DNA from: Bacillota bacterium
Lineage (GTDB): Bacteria; Bacillota; Clostridia; Peptostreptococcales; Anaerovoracaceae
Length of the DNA stretch: 39,414 bases
Direction of reading: 5' to 3'
Assembly: GCA_029008005.1 (NCBI GenBank)
Contig: JAQXIX010000040.1
Coordinates: 1-39,414, forward strand
The notes beneath the pieces are model-generated. The model saw only the letters and a program-made list of their open reading frames with translations, was not told the origin of the DNA and did no database searches. The position numbers and the translations under genes were made by a program. Below are positions 26,694-35,286 of this stretch, piece after piece (the first letter of the stretch is position 1; every line of letters starts with the position of its first letter).

Positions 26694-27803
26694 TTAAACA
26701 GAAGGAATTCTTACAGGAAGAATAAGATACTTATATCTGTCTTCATCAACAGAAGTTACAACTGCCGGATCTGTTCCTGTCTTGAAGTTTATTACAAATT
26801 CTTCATCATCAATAGCTTTCATTACATCTATCACATACTTGGAATTAAATCCTATTTCTATATCATTTCCTTCTTTTTCTATTATTACTTCTTCTTTAAC
26901 ATTTCCTTCTTCGGATCTTGAAGTAACAGTAAGAAGATTATTCACCACGGATAATCTTATAAGATTGTTTTTACCTTCTCTTGCAAGAAGTGAAGCTCTT
27001 TCAATGCTTTCTAAAAATATATCTTTTCCTATTACTGCTTTTGTCATTCCTTCAGAAGGAATTATGCTTCTGTAGTCAATAAATTCTCCTTCCATAAGTC
27101 TTATTATTACTATCGTATTGCCGATTGTAAATGTTGTCTTCTTATCACCGAAGGAAATTATTATTTCATTGTCATCCTCATCTTCTGATATTATCTTTTT
27201 TATTTCATTCATTATCTTGGCAGAGATAATGAATTTTTTAGTTTTTTCACCTTTTATTTTCTCTTTAACATAAGCAAGCCTGAAACCATCTATTGCTACC
27301 ATGCTTATTTCTTCTTCATTTACTTCTGTAAGAATTCCTGTCAGAACACCTTTTGATTCATCTATGCTTGCAGCAAAGGAAGTCTTCTTTACCATATCAA
27401 CAAACATATTTCTGTCAAAAACGAGATTATCTCTTTCTTCTTCCTTCTTGTCTACTTCCGGAAATTCTTCAACAGGAAGACATATTACCTTAAATTCAGA
27501 TGAATTGTTTTTTAAGGTAATGTTCATTTCATCATCATAAATTGTAATACTCTCATTAGGAAGTTTTCTTACAATATCTCCGAACAGTTTGGCTGTTACC
27601 AGTGATTCTCCTTCTTCTTCTACATCTGCTTCTATTTCCTTCTTTATGCTTATATCTAAATCTGAAGCAGTGAGAGTAATTTTGTTTTCCTTTGCTTCAA
27701 TAAGAATTCCTTTTAATGAAGGAATAGTTGTCTTTGATGAAACAGCTTTTGAAACTGTGTTTAAAGCTTTTGCTAGAATTTGCTGCTGACATGTGAATTT
27801 CAT
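26694..27803 (-). CDS. dnaN: DNA polymerase III subunit beta (sliding clamp)
   Basis: The 369-residue protein is the DnaN clamp, a ring that tethers the polymerase. It shows the clamp opening MKFTCQQQILAKALNTVSKA, the TASDLDISIK strand of domain 1, and the C-terminal YLILPVRIP motif that ends domain 3 and forms part of the partner-binding pocket. CGGAGG lies 7 bases before the ATG. It is preceded by the 171-base origin segment after dnaA and followed closely by recF. Confidence 0.98.
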   Translation of the reverse strand: MKFTCQQQILAKALNTVSKAVSSKTTIPSLKGILIEAKENKITLTASDLDISIKKEIEADVEEEGESLVTAKLFGDIVRKLPNESITIYDDEMNITLKNNSSEFKVICLPVEEFPEVDKKEEERDNLVFDRNMFVDMVKKTSFAASIDESKGVLTGILTEVNEEEISMVAIDGFRLAYVKEKIKGEKTKKFIISAKIMNEIKKIISEDEDDNEIIISFGDKKTTFTIGNTIVIIRLMEGEFIDYRSIIPSEGMTKAVIGKDIFLESIERASLLAREGKNNLIRLSVVNNLLTVTSRSEEGNVKEEVIIEKEGNDIEIGFNSKYVIDVMKAIDDEEFVINFKTGTDPAVVTSVDEDRYKYLILPVRIPSV

Positions 27804-27847
27804 TTAAAATCCTCCGAAAAAAATCTTATCGTTTTAAATATATTATA

Positions 27848-27974
27848 TAGTAGTAATAGTAGTAGTGTCTGTTGATTCTGTTGATAATCTGTGAAACTGT
27901 TGATTTTGAATGATTTTTTGTTGTTTAAAATCTGTGGATAACTTGTTACTTTTTATCAAAAGCCCTGTTGATAA
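27848..27974. other. oriC unwinding segment: DnaA-trio run and DnaA boxes between dnaA and dnaN
   Basis: Six consecutive triplets (TAGTAGTAATAGTAGTAG, 27848-27865) stand 4 bases before two back-to-back 9-mers, TGTTGATTC (27870-27878) and TGTTGATAA (27879-27887). Further boxes are TGTTGATTT (27898-27906), the full consensus TGTGGATAA (27933-27941) and TGTTGATAA (27966-27974). The order 5' trios then boxes on one strand matches the B. subtilis basal unwinding element, where DnaA extends from boxes onto trios to melt DNA. The flank to the left (27831-27848) is almost pure A/T. Confidence 0.85.
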
Positions 27975-29351
27975 TTAGATTATTTCATCTTTTATCATTT
28001 TAATGTCATCTGCGAGGGACTGGTTTGTTTTTAATTCTTTAGTTATTTTCTCGCAGGCATGTAAAACTGTAGTATGATCTTTGCCTCCGAAGGAAAGTCC
28101 TATTTTAGGAAGAGAAAGATCTGTCATTTCTCTGCACAGATACATTGCAATCTGTCTTGGATAAGTATATTCTCTTTTTCTTTTGGAAGATTCTATATCC
28201 GAAAGCTTGATGCCGAATTTTTTACATACTGCATTTTTTATTGTTTCACAGGAAATGTCTCCGTCTCTTGAGGTAAATATATCTCTAAGACTTTCCTTGG
28301 CAAACTTAACTGTTATTTTTTTATTGAATACTTTAGAGAAACTTATTATTCTCGTGAGTGCGCTTTCAAGTTCTCTGATATTGAATTTGACTCTTTCTGC
28401 AATCAGATTGATTACTTCCAGAACATCGTCATCCAGTTCTATATCTTCAAGCTCCGCCTTATTTCTAAGAATAGCAACTCTTGTTTCGAAATCAGGCGGC
28501 TGTATATCAGCAACAACATTCCATTGAAATCTGGATTTCAGTCTGTCATCAAGGTCTTTAAGTTTACTTGGTGAGCGGTCACTTGATATTACTATTTGCT
28601 TGTCAAATTCATAAAGCGTATTGAAAGTATGGAAAAATTCGTTCTGAGTAGCTTCTTTACCTTCGATAAACTGGATATCGTCAATAAGGAGAACATCAAC
28701 TGTTCTGTACTTCTGCTTAAATGAATTGAGCCTGCTGTTTGAGTTGTTAGGATCTCTTATTGCCTGAAGGAGTTCATTGGTGAACATTTCCGAAGAAACA
28801 TAGAGAACTTTCATTTCGGGATTGTGCTGCAGAATGTAATGTCCTATCGCATGCATCAGATGAGTCTTCCCAAGACCTGATCCCCCGTAAATAAAAAGCG
28901 GATTATAAACCTTGGCCGGAGTTTCGGCAACAGCTAAAGCTACAGCATGTGCATAGTTGTTATTAGAACCAATGATAAAGTTATCAAAATTATATCTTGG
29001 GTTAAGAAAATATTCTTCTTTATATGAGAAATCCTCATCTCTGGTGTTTTTTGATTTAACCGGCGATGATTCTTTTTCATTAGAGTTATTCTTATGAATT
29101 ATTTTTACGGAATATGATTTTTTATATACTTTTTTTATGCTTTCTTCAAGCAGTGATATGTATTTTGAATTTTTATTTAGAACCTGAACCTTGAAATTAT
29201 CCGTAGATGAAATATAGAATGTCTTGTTGTCTTCATTGATTTCTAACGGTGTGAGTGGAAGAAACCATGTTTTATAGCTTACAGATGTAATTTCTTTACT
29301 GATTTCAAAAAGTATGCTTTTCCATTTTTCTTTATCTATTTTAGAAGTCAT
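27975..29351 (-). CDS. dnaA: Chromosomal replication initiator DnaA
   Basis: DnaA binds origin boxes and melts DNA to start replication. From the ATG at 29351 the protein has 458 residues: domain I (WKSILFEISKEITSVSYKTW), a short polar linker, the AAA+ domain with Walker A GGSGLGKTH at 156-164 and Walker B LLIDDIQFIEG, and the C-terminal helix-turn-helix with YPRQIAMYLCREMTDLSLP and GGKDHTTVLHA, the box-recognition signature. I chose this start because AAAGGA sits 8 bases before it; a longer frame to 29387 lies within the promoter. DnaA boxes flank the gene on both sides, and one overlaps its promoter, suggesting autoregulation. Confidence 0.98.
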   Translation of the reverse strand: MTSKIDKEKWKSILFEISKEITSVSYKTWFLPLTPLEINEDNKTFYISSTDNFKVQVLNKNSKYISLLEESIKKVYKKSYSVKIIHKNNSNEKESSPVKSKNTRDEDFSYKEEYFLNPRYNFDNFIIGSNNNYAHAVALAVAETPAKVYNPLFIYGGSGLGKTHLMHAIGHYILQHNPEMKVLYVSSEMFTNELLQAIRDPNNSNSRLNSFKQKYRTVDVLLIDDIQFIEGKEATQNEFFHTFNTLYEFDKQIVISSDRSPSKLKDLDDRLKSRFQWNVVADIQPPDFETRVAILRNKAELEDIELDDDVLEVINLIAERVKFNIRELESALTRIISFSKVFNKKITVKFAKESLRDIFTSRDGDISCETIKNAVCKKFGIKLSDIESSKRKREYTYPRQIAMYLCREMTDLSLPKIGLSFGGKDHTTVLHACEKITKELKTNQSLADDIKMIKDEII

Positions 29352-29378
29352 ATACAATCCTTTCAAATAAGTAAATAT

Positions 29379-29407
29379 ATAATACAAAAAAAGTTATCCA
29401 CAGGCAA
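29379..29407 (-). promoter_or_regulatory. Likely dnaA promoter overlapping a DnaA box
   Basis: Minus strand TTGCCT (29407-29402), a 17-base spacer and TATTAT (29384-29379), 28 bases before the dnaA ATG. The consensus DnaA box TTATCCACA (29394-29402) lies in the spacer and touches the -35, so bound DnaA would block polymerase. Confidence 0.65.
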
Positions 29408-29468
29408 TAGTTAAATAAAAAATGAGGTTTTTAGTGGAAAACAGAGGTTATCCACTAATTGTGGATAA
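29394..29468. other. DnaA-box cluster upstream of dnaA (second half of a bipartite oriC)
   Basis: Boxes: TTATCCACA (29394-29402), TTATCCACT (29448-29456) and TGTGGATAA (29460-29468). The last two form a perfect inverted pair, arms TTATCCAC and GTGGATAA separated by 5 bases. The whole dnaA-rpmH gap (29352-29679) contains no other gene; the remainder is AT-rich DNA and the rpmH promoter. Confidence 0.88.
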
Positions 29469-29577
29469 AATTGTGCAAAGATTTAACAGGTTCAACTATA
29501 TGTAGTGTAATGAGGCTTTTTTATTGGATTAATGATAATTTTATGAGAGTAAAGGCTAGTATATATTTTAAATAAAA

Positions 29578-29606
29578 TTGACATTGATTTTGCTGAGATG
29601 TATAAT
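29578..29606 (+). promoter_or_regulatory. Consensus sigma-A promoter of rpmH-rnpA
   Basis: TTGACA (29578-29583), exactly 17 bases, TATAAT (29601-29606): a perfect match to the consensus. The start near 29613 gives a leader of about 67 bases to rpmH. Confidence 0.93.
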
Positions 29607-29679
29607 ATTCGAGCATATGTGTGCAATTTGAAATTAAGAATTGTACCCTTATTATAAAAGAAAGAGGAGGATTAACCTT

Positions 29680-29814
29680 ATGAAAATGACTTATCAGCCT
29701 AAAAAAAGGCAGCGTAAAAAGGAGCACGGCTTCAGAAAAAGAATGAAAACAAAGAACGGTAGAAATGTTTTGAAGAGAAGAAGAAGAAGAGGAAGAAAAG
29801 TTTTATCAGCATAG
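29680..29814 (+). CDS. rpmH: 50S ribosomal protein L34
   Basis: This is a 44-residue very basic protein. It begins [20 protein letters not shown] and continues with [10 protein letters not shown] and a run of arginines before KVLSA, the full L34 pattern. L34 lies near the peptide exit region of the 50S subunit. GAGGAGG sits about 10 bases before the ATG. It is the first gene of the rpmH-rnpA-yidD-yidC-jag unit to the right of oriC, behind a consensus promoter, which fits high expression. Confidence 0.98.
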   Translation: MKMTYQPKKRQRKKEHGFRKRMKTKNGRNVLKRRRRRGRKVLSA

Positions 29815-29837
29815 AGACCGCAGAGAGTGGTCTTTTT
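29815..29837 (+). terminator. Small hairpin between rpmH and rnpA (attenuator candidate)
   Basis: AGACC (29815-29819) and GGTCT (29829-29833) form a 5-bp stem followed by TTTTG, directly after the rpmH stop. It is weak as a terminator and may lower rnpA relative to rpmH or mark a processing site. Confidence 0.4.
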
Positions 29838-29861
29838 GTTTCATAAGACTAAAAAGAAAAG

Positions 29862-30209
29862 ATGCTTAAGAAGGAAGTTTTAAGGAGAGACAAGGATTTT
29901 TCCGCATTGTATAAGAAGGGAAAAAGCTTTCCTGATAAATATATTGTATTAATTTACAGAAAAAACGGGCTCTCATACAATAGAACTGCCTTTCTGGCAA
30001 GTAAGAAAGTAGGAAACAGCGTACAGAGAAATAGGGCGAAACGTCTTATCAGGGAAGGATACAGATTAATAGAATCCGAATTGAAACAGGGAAATGATAT
30101 TGTTTTTATAGCAAGAAAGAATATTAATGGACGCAAATTCGGTGAAGTAAACAGGTCATTATTGAATGCAGTCAAGAGGACCGGATTACTTAAATCAAAA
30201 GAGGAATAG
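29862..30209 (+). CDS. rnpA: Ribonuclease P protein component
   Basis: RnpA is the protein subunit that helps the RNase P RNA bind pre-tRNA. The 115-residue basic protein has the conserved RNA-binding signature [16 protein letters not shown] near residue 53, after [12 protein letters not shown], and the late DIVFIARKN strand. Length is typical. The ribosome-binding site before the ATG is weak (AAAAGAAAAG), which fits the usual low RnpA level beside abundant L34. yidD follows after 4 bases. Confidence 0.97.
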   Translation: MLKKEVLRRDKDFSALYKKGKSFPDKYIVLIYRKNGLSYNRTAFLASKKVGNSVQRNRAKRLIREGYRLIESELKQGNDIVFIARKNINGRKFGEVNRSLLNAVKRTGLLKSKEE

Positions 30210-30213
30210 TAAG

Positions 30214-30423
30214 ATGAAAAGGATAATGATTTTAATAATCAGATTTTATCAGAAATTCATATCTCCTCTGTTTCCCCCTAAATGCAGATTTTATCCTACA
30301 TGCTCAACCTATTTTATTCAGGCACTTGAAAAATATGGTTTTTTTAAGGGAACATATCTGGGAATAAGAAGAATTCTCAAGTGTCATCCTTTTCATGAAG
30401 GAGGATATGATCCTTTAAAATAG
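30214..30423 (+). CDS. yidD: Membrane protein insertion efficiency factor YidD
   Basis: The 69-residue protein has an amphipathic N-terminus ([20 protein letters not shown]) and the family motifs [15 protein letters not shown] and [11 protein letters not shown]. YidD sits at the inner face of the membrane and assists YidC/Sec-dependent insertion. I chose the ATG at 30214 rather than an upstream ATG inside rnpA because GAGG lies before it and the family begins with this amphipathic segment. It lies between rnpA and yidC, the standard order. Confidence 0.96.
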   Translation: MKRIMILIIRFYQKFISPLFPPKCRFYPTCSTYFIQALEKYGFFKGTYLGIRRILKCHPFHEGGYDPLK

Positions 30424-30436
30424 GAGGAATTAATTA

Positions 30437-31174
30437 ATGTATACAGTACTGGGCATTATTGCCAAGCCAATGGGATATCTTCTCGATTTTCTCTACGGCA
30501 TCGTGGGTTATTACGGTATCAGTATTATAATATTTACTGTGTTCGTAAAATTATGTCTTTATCCGCTTTATATTAAGCAAACAAAATCCACGGCGGCTAT
30601 GTCTGAACTTCAGCCTAAAATTAAGGAGATTCAGAACAGATACGGTAATGATCAGGAAACGATGAATATCAAGCTGCAGGAGCTTTATAAGGAAGAAAAG
30701 TTTAATCCGATGGGCGGATGTCTTCCTATGCTCATACAGATGCCTATTATTATGGGTCTCTTCGCGCTTCTCAGAAATCCTATTCGTTATATTTCGAAAG
30801 AGGATATGATATTCGCGTTTCATGAACCATTCGTATGGATTAAAGACCTTAGCCAGCCGGACCCTTGGATTCTTCCAATTGTAGCAGGTGTTGCTACATT
30901 CATTGCCTTCACAATGAACAGAGCTCTTCAGGATTCAGGCAATGCTGCTACTCAGCAGACAGGCGCTATGATGAAAATGATGCAGTATGTATTCCCGATT
31001 ATGATTCTGTGGATGGCTAAATCATTTCCGTCAGGACTTGCTCTTTATTGGGCAGTCAGCCAGATTATCCAGATATTCTTCAATATCCATATGCAGTCAA
31101 TGAGAAAGAAAATTAAGAGAGAGCAGGAAGAAAGAAGAATCAGAGAACAGATTGAGAAGAAGAACAGGAGATAG
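30437..31174 (+). CDS. yidC: Membrane protein insertase YidC/Oxa1/SpoIIIJ
   Basis: YidC inserts and folds membrane proteins, alone or with SecYEG. The 245-residue protein has about five membrane segments: the first near 20-42 (GYYGISIIIFTVFVKL), then a cytoplasmic helical hairpin (MSELQPKIKEIQNRYGNDQ), GGCLPMLIQMPIIMGLFALL, and two late helices ending in ALYWAVSQIIQIFFN, followed by a basic tail. There is no lipobox Cys, unlike SpoIIIJ of Bacillus, so it is probably not a lipoprotein. AGGAGG lies before the ATG. Confidence 0.97.
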   Translation: MYTVLGIIAKPMGYLLDFLYGIVGYYGISIIIFTVFVKLCLYPLYIKQTKSTAAMSELQPKIKEIQNRYGNDQETMNIKLQELYKEEKFNPMGGCLPMLIQMPIIMGLFALLRNPIRYISKEDMIFAFHEPFVWIKDLSQPDPWILPIVAGVATFIAFTMNRALQDSGNAATQQTGAMMKMMQYVFPIMILWMAKSFPSGLALYWAVSQIIQIFFNIHMQSMRKKIKREQEERRIREQIEKKNRR

Positions 31175-31175
31175 T

Positions 31176-31982
31176 ATGGATCATATTGAAAAATGGGGAA
31201 CCAGCATAGATGAAGCAGTTGAGCTGGCCCTTGATGATTTGAAGGTCTCCAGAGATGAAGTTAATATTCAGGTTTTGGAAGAACCTTCAAAAGGCTTTTT
31301 TGGAATTGGAGCTAAGCTTGCTCTTGTAAGAGTAGAAAAAAAGCCTGTAGAAAAAAAAGAAATTAAAGAAAATGAAATAAAAGAAAAGAAAGAAGCTGTT
31401 AAAGAAGAGGTTAAAACTGAGAAAAAAGAAAAACCGTCTAAACCTGAAAAACAGCAGAAGAAAAATAAGAACAGCAAGAAAAAAGAGCATGTAAACATTG
31501 CTCTTGACGATGTGGATGTTGATAGTCTTCAGGTTGTTGTAGAACATGAAGCCCTTGATTTTCTTAAAGAAGTTTCCGAAAAAATGGGATTATCTCTTGA
31601 GTTTGTAGTGAGAACAGGAGAAGACCTCGTTTATATAGAAATGAGCGGTAAGGATTCAAGGACAATAATAGGTAAGAGAGGGCAGACTCTCGACGCGGTT
31701 CAGTATCTTACAAGTCTTGTTGTTAACAAGGATAAGAACAATTATATTAAAGTTGTTCTCGATGCAGAAAACTACAGAGAAAAAAGACAAAAAACACTTG
31801 AACAGCTGGCAAACAGGCTGGCATCAAAGGTTGTTAAGACCGGTAAGTATGTGAGACTCGAACCGATGAATCCTTATGAGAGAAAGGTAATTCATTCGAC
31901 CCTTCAGAGAAACGGTAAAGTTACTACAAGAAGTGAAGGAGAAGAGCCTTACAGAAGAGTTATAATAGAACTTAAGAAGTAA
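31176..31982 (+). CDS. jag: Jag/KhpB RNA-binding protein
   Basis: The 268-residue protein has three parts: a Jag_N domain at about 1-52 (KWGTSIDEAVELALDDLKV, with GFFGIGAK), a long Lys/Glu-rich linker at about 55-105, and KH plus R3H domains from about 120. The KH GxxG loop is IIGKRGQTLDAVQYL; the R3H site is NPYERKVIHSTLQ. KhpB proteins bind RNA and in some Firmicutes control cell elongation and division. AGGAG sits 6 bases before the chosen ATG at 31176. A perfect hairpin follows the stop, so this may end the rpmH unit. Confidence 0.95.
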   Translation: MDHIEKWGTSIDEAVELALDDLKVSRDEVNIQVLEEPSKGFFGIGAKLALVRVEKKPVEKKEIKENEIKEKKEAVKEEVKTEKKEKPSKPEKQQKKNKNSKKKEHVNIALDDVDVDSLQVVVEHEALDFLKEVSEKMGLSLEFVVRTGEDLVYIEMSGKDSRTIIGKRGQTLDAVQYLTSLVVNKDKNNYIKVVLDAENYREKRQKTLEQLANRLASKVVKTGKYVRLEPMNPYERKVIHSTLQRNGKVTTRSEGEEPYRRVIIELKK

Positions 31983-31989
31983 AATCAGG

Positions 31990-32017
31990 GTCCGCGTATG
32001 CGGACCTTGTCTGTTTG
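31990..32017 (+). terminator. Hairpin terminator between jag and mnmE
   Basis: GGTCCGC (31990-31996), loop GTAT, GCGGACC (32001-32007), followed by TTGTCTGTTTG. The stem is perfect and GC-rich; the T tract is broken, so partial readthrough into mnmE is likely, as no separate strong promoter is visible. Confidence 0.65.
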
Positions 32018-32022
32018 AAAAG

Positions 32023-33390
32023 ATGAATGATACAATAGCAGCAATCGCAACAGCCTATGGAGAAGGCGGAATAGGAATAATAAGAATTAGTGGGTCGGAT
32101 GCTCTGGATGCATCATGCAAAATCTTTAATTTCAATGGAAACAAATTAAAGAACAGATTTATGACATACGGCCACGTGAAAGAATTATCTTCCGGAAAAA
32201 TAATAGATGAGGCACTGGCGGTATATATGAAAGGACCGGCCAGTTATACCGGTGAAGATGTTGTGGAAATAAACTGTCATGGCAGCATGGTTTCACTTAG
32301 AAGAACACTTCAGGAAATACTTCGGTGCGGAGTACGTATGGCAGAACCGGGAGAATTCACTAAAAGAGCTTTTCTTAACGGGCGTCTTGACTTGTCGCAG
32401 GCAGAAGCGGTTATAGATATTATTAAAGCTAAATCAGATAAAAGCTTTGATGTTGCCATGTCGCAGCTTGACGGAAGCCTTTCCGCAGAAATTAATAAAA
32501 TAAGGCAAAAGCTTTTGGATTTACTTGTGGATATAGCAGTTAATATTGATTATCCCGATGAAGATATAGAAGAAATTACTTCCGAAAAAATAATCAATAA
32601 TATATCTGCGATAAACGATATGATTGAAAAACTCCTATCTGGAGCTCATACAGGTCGCATGGTAAGAGAAGGAATAAACATGGTTATCGTCGGTAAACCT
32701 AATGTTGGTAAATCATCTCTTATGAATGCTTTGATGAAAGAGACAAGGGCTATTGTAACTGAAATACCAGGAACAACGCGAGATACTATAGAAGAAGGTA
32801 TAAGTATAAGAGGAATACCTGTATTCCTCACAGACACTGCCGGTATAAGGGAGACCGACGATCCTGTAGAAAAAATAGGAATCGAAAAAACGAAGGAAGC
32901 TTTTAATAAAGCAGATTTCATAATATATATTGTTGATTCAAGTACGAAAATAGAAGATGAAGACATAAACATTATGGATTACATCGGAGAAAGAAAATGT
33001 TTCGTGCTGATGAATAAACAGGATAAAGGCTCTGTGGCAGATAAATCTGAAATTATGAAAAGGCTGCCTAATGCTCATATTATTGAGACTGTTCTTACTT
33101 CAGGAATAGGTGTTGAAGAGATAGAAGAAGCAATAGAAAGACTCGTTTATGAGGGCGAGATATCTCAGAAAGATAATCTGATGGTAAGTAATGTGCGTCA
33201 TATTGAGCTTTTGCACAGGGCAAAGGAGTCACTGGAACAGGCTGCGGGAATGGTTAGCTGCGGAGAAGCGCTTGATTTCGCAGAAACAGATGTAAGAGAG
33301 GCTTATGAGGAGCTAGGAGAAATTACAGGAGATGCAGTTTCTGAAGATATTATCGATGAAGTATTCGCCAGATTCTGTCTCGGCAAGTAG
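32023..33390 (+). CDS. mnmE: tRNA modification GTPase MnmE
   Basis: MnmE works with MnmG to place a carboxymethylaminomethyl group on the wobble uridine of several tRNAs. The 455-residue protein has the folate-binding N-domain (IAAIATAYGEGGIGIIRISG), the helical domain, and an inserted GTPase domain from about 222: G1 GKPNVGKSS, G2 PGTTRDT, G3 DTAGIRETDD, G4 NKQD. It ends in FCLGK, the invariant C-terminal Cys motif. Its ribosome-binding site is weak. It lies 12 bases before the mnmG ATG. Confidence 0.98.
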   Translation: MNDTIAAIATAYGEGGIGIIRISGSDALDASCKIFNFNGNKLKNRFMTYGHVKELSSGKIIDEALAVYMKGPASYTGEDVVEINCHGSMVSLRRTLQEILRCGVRMAEPGEFTKRAFLNGRLDLSQAEAVIDIIKAKSDKSFDVAMSQLDGSLSAEINKIRQKLLDLLVDIAVNIDYPDEDIEEITSEKIINNISAINDMIEKLLSGAHTGRMVREGINMVIVGKPNVGKSSLMNALMKETRAIVTEIPGTTRDTIEEGISIRGIPVFLTDTAGIRETDDPVEKIGIEKTKEAFNKADFIIYIVDSSTKIEDEDINIMDYIGERKCFVLMNKQDKGSVADKSEIMKRLPNAHIIETVLTSGIGVEEIEEAIERLVYEGEISQKDNLMVSNVRHIELLHRAKESLEQAAGMVSCGEALDFAETDVREAYEELGEITGDAVSEDIIDEVFARFCLGK

Positions 33391-33402
33391 ATGAGGATAA
33401 AT

Positions 33403-35283
33403 ATGAAAGAATATTTAATGGGAAATTACGATGTAATAGTCGTAGGAGCAGGACATGCAGGATGTGAAGCAGGCCTGGCATGCGCGCGAATGGGTGAGAA
33501 AACCGTTATGTTCTCAATAAACCTTGAAGCAGTGGCAATGATGGCGTGTAATCCTTCTATCGGAGGTACGGGAAAAGGCCATCTGGTGAGAGAAATCGAT
33601 GCTCTCGGCGGAGAGATGGGCATTAATACGGACAAAACCTTTATTCAGAGCCGCATGCTCAATCGTGCCAAGGGGCCGGCAGTTCATTCTCTAAGAGCGC
33701 AGACCGATAAAAACAGCTATCACATAGAGATGAAAAAGACTCTGGAAGCTCAGGAAAATCTCACATTGAAACAGGGAGAAGTAATTGACGTTATTGTTGA
33801 AAACGGTAAAGCATGCGGAGTTGTTCTCCGAACAGGTGCTGTATATCGTGCAAAGGCAGTAATCCTGGCGACAGGAACTTTTCTTGCCGGTAAAATTTTC
33901 ATAGGGGAAAGTGCTTTTGAAAGTGGTCCTAATGGAATGGCACCATCATCGATTCTAGCAGAAAACCTTAGAAATCACGGATTGCCGATGAGAAGATTCA
34001 AGACAGGGACACCTGCGAGAGCTTTAGCTGCAAGTTTCGATTACGATAAGATGATACCTCAGGAGGGAGATGAGGAAACTGTTCCTTTCTCATTTATGAA
34101 TGATGATGTGAGCAGAGAACAGGTTAAATGCTGGCTTACATATACAAATGAGAATACTCATCAGGTTATAAGAGATAATTTTCACAGATCTGCACTTTTC
34201 GGAGGACAGATTGAAGGTGTAGGACCGAGATACTGCCCATCTATTGAAGATAAAGTAAACAGATTTGCCGAGAAGGAGAGACATCAGCTTTTTATAGAAC
34301 CTGAAGGTTTATATACAGATGAAATGTACATACAGGGAATGTCTTCGAGTCTGCCTGAAGATGTTCAGGTGGAATTCTACAGAACTATTCCCGGACTGGA
34401 GAATCTGGAAATTGTCAGACCGGCATATGCTATTGAATACGACTGTATAGATCCGCTGGCTCTTAAAATAAGTCTCGAAAGCAGACAGATTGATAACCTT
34501 TTCTGTGCAGGGCAGTTTAACGGAAGTTCAGGGTATGAAGAAGCGGCTGCACAGGGACTCATGGCGGGAATTAATACTGTTTTCAAAATCAGAGGAAAAG
34601 ATCCTTTCGTACTTGACCGTAGTGAAGCGTATATTGGAGTTCTTATTGATGACCTTATTACAAAGGGCACAGAAGAGCCGTACAGAATAATGACAAGCAG
34701 AGCAGAATACAGACTTGTGCTTAGACAGGATAATGCGGATTTAAGACTCACCGAAAAAGGTTATGAAGCCGGTCTTGTCAGTGAAGAAAGATACAGAAGA
34801 TTTCTTGAGAAAAAAGAAGCGGTAGAGAAGGAGACTGAGAGAATTTCTCATAAAAATGTATCGCCGGAGGAAATCAATCCTATATTGGAAGAAAAAGGGA
34901 GCACGCCAATTAAAGGATCAACACCGCTTATCGAGCTTTTGCGTCGACCGGAAATAAAATATGACGATACTTTACCTGCAGATCCCGACAGACCGGAGCT
35001 TCCGGCCCATCAGAAAACAATGCTTGAAGTGCAGATTAAGTATGAGGGATATATAAAGAAGCAACAGGCACAGATAGAGAAATTCAAACGTTTGGAAAAC
35101 AGAAAACTCAGCCCGGATATGTGTTACTCGGAAATTGACGGACTAAGAATAGAAGCTCGCCAGAAGCTTGATAAATTCAAGCCTCTTTCGGTAGGGCAGG
35201 CATCAAGAATATCCGGTGTATCTCCGGCAGATATTAATGTTCTTCTTATTCATCTAGAAAAAAATAGAAGGCAGAAGGGTTAA
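33403..35283 (+). CDS. mnmG: tRNA uridine 5-carboxymethylaminomethyl modification enzyme MnmG (GidA)
   Basis: This is the FAD-dependent partner of MnmE. From the ATG at 33403 it has 626 residues: the FAD site [13 protein letters not shown] near the start, [27 protein letters not shown], and the GidA signatures [11 protein letters not shown] and [13 protein letters not shown]. The C-terminal helical domain ([14 protein letters not shown]) binds MnmE and tRNA. GAGG lies 6 bases before this ATG; an ATG at 33391 that abuts the mnmE stop is less likely. rsmG follows after 3 bases. Confidence 0.98.
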   Translation: MKEYLMGNYDVIVVGAGHAGCEAGLACARMGEKTVMFSINLEAVAMMACNPSIGGTGKGHLVREIDALGGEMGINTDKTFIQSRMLNRAKGPAVHSLRAQTDKNSYHIEMKKTLEAQENLTLKQGEVIDVIVENGKACGVVLRTGAVYRAKAVILATGTFLAGKIFIGESAFESGPNGMAPSSILAENLRNHGLPMRRFKTGTPARALAASFDYDKMIPQEGDEETVPFSFMNDDVSREQVKCWLTYTNENTHQVIRDNFHRSALFGGQIEGVGPRYCPSIEDKVNRFAEKERHQLFIEPEGLYTDEMYIQGMSSSLPEDVQVEFYRTIPGLENLEIVRPAYAIEYDCIDPLALKISLESRQIDNLFCAGQFNGSSGYEEAAAQGLMAGINTVFKIRGKDPFVLDRSEAYIGVLIDDLITKGTEEPYRIMTSRAEYRLVLRQDNADLRLTEKGYEAGLVSEERYRRFLEKKEAVEKETERISHKNVSPEEINPILEEKGSTPIKGSTPLIELLRRPEIKYDDTLPADPDRPELPAHQKTMLEVQIKYEGYIKKQQAQIEKFKRLENRKLSPDMCYSEIDGLRIEARQKLDKFKPLSVGQASRISGVSPADINVLLIHLEKNRRQKG

Positions 35284-35286
35284 AAA

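Noticed and set aside
29521-29727. 68-codon minus-strand frame between dnaA and rpmH
   Set aside because: It overlaps the rpmH promoter and its coding start, with no ribosome-binding site or known similarity.
31268-31547. Phe-rich minus-strand frames opposite jag
   Set aside because: They are antisense readings of the Lys/Glu-rich linker codons, not genes.
32171-32186. CACGTGAAA inside mnmE as a third parS site
   Set aside because: Flanks read GGC and GAA, so it matches only the core; several consensus positions of TGTTNCACGTGAAACA are wrong.
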